DNA of 8,215 bases from Chitinophaga pinensis (lineage in GTDB: Bacteria; Bacteroidota; Bacteroidia; UKL13-3): contig CAMCJW010000119.1 of NCBI GenBank assembly GCA_945875195.1, positions 1 to 8,215 of the forward strand. The letters run 5' to 3'. The notes beneath the pieces were generated by a model, which did no database searches, was not told the DNA's origin, and saw only the letters and a program-made list of their open reading frames with translations. Below are positions 6,499 through 8,215 of this stretch, in pieces. Every line of letters starts with the position of its first letter. The stretch's first letter is position 1. Made by a program: the position numbers and the translations under genes.

Positions 6499-7089
6499 AT
6501 GGAATTTGAGAAGGCCCGCAAATACATACTTGATAGGATTGAAAAGGAATTGCCTTCCTTTTTGTATTACCATAGTTATACCCATGTTTTAGATGTGTAT
6601 GACAGCGCACAAACACTTGCAGCACTGGAAGGATTTACCGGAGAAGATTTAACCTTACTAAAAACTGCAGCCTTATTTCATGATGCTGGGTTTATTATCC
6701 GCTTATTCGATCATGAAATTGTTGGTTGTGGTATTGTGAGAGATACCTTGCCAGAGTTTGGCTATAATCAATCGCAAATTGATAAAATCTGCGGAATGAT
6801 TATGGCTACAAAGATTCCGCAAACCCCTCATAACAAACTTGAGGAAATAATTTGTGACGCGGATTTAGATTATTTGGGAAGGGATGATTTTAATAAAATT
6901 GGAAATTCTTTGTTCAGAGAATTGAAACACCAGGGCCTAATCAATAATGAGGAAGATTGGAACAATTTACAATTGAAATTCCTCAGCAAACACCAGTATT
7001 TTACAAAAAGTGCAAAAGCACTCCGACAAGCAACCAAGGAAGCTCACTTATTAGAAATTAAAAAAATAGTTGAATCTTATAAACATTAA
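6499..7089 (+). CDS. HD-domain metal-dependent phosphohydrolase
   Basis: 196 aa from the ATG at 6499 (a TTG lies directly before it at 6496). The HD superfamily signature is complete: His25/His29 in YHSYTHVLDV, His61-Asp62 in ALFHDAGF, His72 in the following helix and a downstream Asp in CDADLDYLG (Asp120/Asp122). The pattern H...HD...D binds one or two divalent metals and hydrolyses phosphate esters such as nucleotides or signalling nucleotides. It lacks the RelA/SpoT synthetase domain and the HD-GYP motif, so it is neither a standard (p)ppGpp synthetase nor a c-di-GMP hydrolase. The substrate is unknown. The gene ends 6 nt before the universal stress protein gene, which suggests one transcript and a stress or nucleotide-signalling context; that last point is inference. 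The 72-nt gap from rnr has no clear terminator. Confidence 0.87.
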   Translation: MEFEKARKYILDRIEKELPSFLYYHSYTHVLDVYDSAQTLAALEGFTGEDLTLLKTAALFHDAGFIIRLFDHEIVGCGIVRDTLPEFGYNQSQIDKICGMIMATKIPQTPHNKLEEIICDADLDYLGRDDFNKIGNSLFRELKHQGLINNEEDWNNLQLKFLSKHQYFTKSAKALRQATKEAHLLEIKKIVESYKH

Positions 7090-7095
7090 AAGTAA

Positions 7096-7920
7096 ATGAC
7101 AAAACCTGTAATTTTAGTTCCAACCGATTTTACACCAGTTGGTGATAGCGCGGTTGCATATGCAAAACAATTATCAAAAATATTGAGTGCAAAAGTTGAT
7201 TTGTTGCACGTAGTGGCTAAAGAAAAGGAAACTGTTTTGGCCAAAAGTAACTTGCAAGCCTTGGTAACTAATCTAAATCAAGAGGGCATTGATGCTGATT
7301 CATTGGTTGAAACAGGAAATATATTTGATGATATTGGTAAGGTAGCAGAAAGACTTCAGGCAAGGTTAATAGTAATGGGTACACATGGTGTTAAAGGGAT
7401 GCAACACATGATGGGCTCAAAAGCTTTGAAGGTAATTACCAATTCTGATGTGCCTTTTATTGTTGTTCAGAAGAAACCAATGAAGGCTGAAGGCTTTAAA
7501 AATATTGTTATACCCGTTGACTTTAACCAAGAGGTTAAGCAAAGTATTAAATATGCTTGGGAAATAGGCAAGTACTTTCAAGCTAAAATTCACATTGTTT
7601 TTGTAAAAGAAAAAGATCCTTTTATTGCAGCTAAAATTGAACGCAATATTCCCTATGCACAAGAATTACTTCAGGAAAATAATGTAGCATTTGAAATAAC
7701 CGGAATAGAGAAAAATGATTTTACCAAAGATGTGATTGATTTTGCCGGAAAAGTAGATGCAGACTTAATTACAATAATCAATAACCATGAAAATATTTTC
7801 ACCTATTTTGGTGGTTCTTTCGAGCAAAGTATTATTGGTAATAAATTAGAGATACCTGCCTTAGTAATTAATCAAATTGCGTCTAAATCTGCCTACAGTT
7901 TTAGCATTTATTTTGGTTAA
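7096..7920 (+). CDS. Universal stress protein with two UspA domains in tandem
   Basis: 274 aa, about twice a single UspA domain. Domain 1 (3-126) begins VILVPTDFTPVGDSAVAYA and ends with MGTHGVKGMQHMMGSKALKV followed by PFIVVQ. This is the nucleotide-binding motif G-x2-G-xn-G-S, with Gly95, Gly98, Gly107 and Ser108. The last spacing is 8 residues, not the classic 9; I recall this shorter form in Bacteroidota Usp proteins. Domain 2 (135-259) starts FKNIVIPVDFNQEVKQSIKYA but replaces the motif with NNHENIFTYFGGSFEQSIIGN, so it probably no longer binds ATP in the classic way. The protein is cytoplasmic, and its role is likely in stress survival through ATP binding or partner interaction; the target is unknown. 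It starts 6 nt after the HD gene and ends 2 nt before the hydrolase gene, strong signs of an operon. Confidence 0.92.
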   Translation: MTKPVILVPTDFTPVGDSAVAYAKQLSKILSAKVDLLHVVAKEKETVLAKSNLQALVTNLNQEGIDADSLVETGNIFDDIGKVAERLQARLIVMGTHGVKGMQHMMGSKALKVITNSDVPFIVVQKKPMKAEGFKNIVIPVDFNQEVKQSIKYAWEIGKYFQAKIHIVFVKEKDPFIAAKIERNIPYAQELLQENNVAFEITGIEKNDFTKDVIDFAGKVDADLITIINNHENIFTYFGGSFEQSIIGNKLEIPALVINQIASKSAYSFSIYFG

Positions 7921-7922
7921 GA

Positions 7923-8215
7923 GTGCCAATCATTTCTTCTGGTTTTTTAGGCAATAAATTTTGGCGAAATGCACATGCCGAAACTATACTCCCAAGTGTA
8001 TTACGTAAAATAAATATTTCCTATCAAAGGGAGCGTTTTACTTTAGCAGATTCAGATTTCATAGACCTGGATTGGGTTAAACAAAAAAAGCCTAATTTAT
8101 TAATTCTTTTTCATGGTTTAGAAGGGTCGTCGCAATCTCAATATATTAAAGGATTTGTAAATACTTTTTCAAAGCAAAATTTTGATTGTTGTGCTGTTAA
8201 TTTCAGAAGTTGTAG
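7923..8215 (+). CDS. YheT-family alpha/beta hydrolase, N-terminal part (runs off the window)
   Basis: A frame open from 7923 to the window end gives 97 codons. The likely start is GTG at 7923, just 2 nt after the Usp stop; an in-frame TAG at 7902-7904 excludes a longer start, and no ATG fits the family N-terminus. The product starts (M)PIISSGFLGNKFWRNAHAE, the usual beginning of YheT-type hydrolases (MPII...F.NGH..T). It continues with ILFHGLEGSSQSQYIKGF, the HGLEGS oxyanion-side motif, and VNFRSC at the edge, where family members read NFRGCSGE. The catalytic Ser, Asp and His lie beyond the window. Relatives are esterase-like enzymes of poorly known substrate, possibly acting on acyl esters or lipids. 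The gene is the third in the tight run with the HD and Usp genes. Confidence 0.82.
   Translation, partial: MPIISSGFLGNKFWRNAHAETILPSVLRKINISYQRERFTLADSDFIDLDWVKQKKPNLLILFHGLEGSSQSQYIKGFVNTFSKQNFDCCAVNFRSC

Overview
The window looks like ordinary chromosomal DNA of a member of the phylum Bacteroidota. Support comes from the AT-rich composition, the absence of clear Shine-Dalgarno sequences before most starts, a Bacteroidota-type -7 promoter box (TATATTTG, the TAnnTTTG pattern), a signal peptide that ends just before a Gln, and protein variants I associate with this phylum: a Ycf48/HCF136-like propeller, a two-domain UspA protein, and a PGM/PMM enzyme opening with KFGTDGWRG. I cannot assign an order or genus. 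I see no tRNA, rRNA, CRISPR array, insertion sequence, phage gene or obvious foreign island.

Layout. (1) 1-749, +: the 3' end of an integral membrane protein that begins before the window. (2) 860-2263, +: a complete phosphoglucomutase/phosphomannomutase-family enzyme. (3) 2264-2472: a cluster of CTTCGACAAGCTCAG-type repeats (one single copy, one hairpin, four tandem 24-bp units) filling the gap between two convergent genes almost from stop codon to stop codon. (4) 2478-3545, -: a secreted beta-propeller protein with Asp-box repeats. (5) 3546-3720: a divergent promoter region. (6) 3721-4149, +: a small hotdog thioesterase, then 4219-6426, +: ribonuclease R. (7) 6499-7089, 7096-7920 and 7923 to the window end, +: a tight three-gene run of an HD-domain phosphohydrolase, a tandem-domain universal stress protein, and the N-terminal third or so of a YheT-type alpha/beta hydrolase that starts at GTG.

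The genes from 3721 onward all point the same way. The last three are separated by only 6 and 2 nt, so they are very probably co-transcribed; the joints at 4150-4218 and 6427-6498 are looser. The functions are mostly housekeeping: sugar-phosphate interconversion, RNA turnover, acyl-thioester hydrolysis and stress response. I did not find a convincing undescribed system. The most distinctive structure is the repeat cluster at 2264-2472. The HD-Usp-hydrolase run is the best candidate for an uncharacterised functional association.
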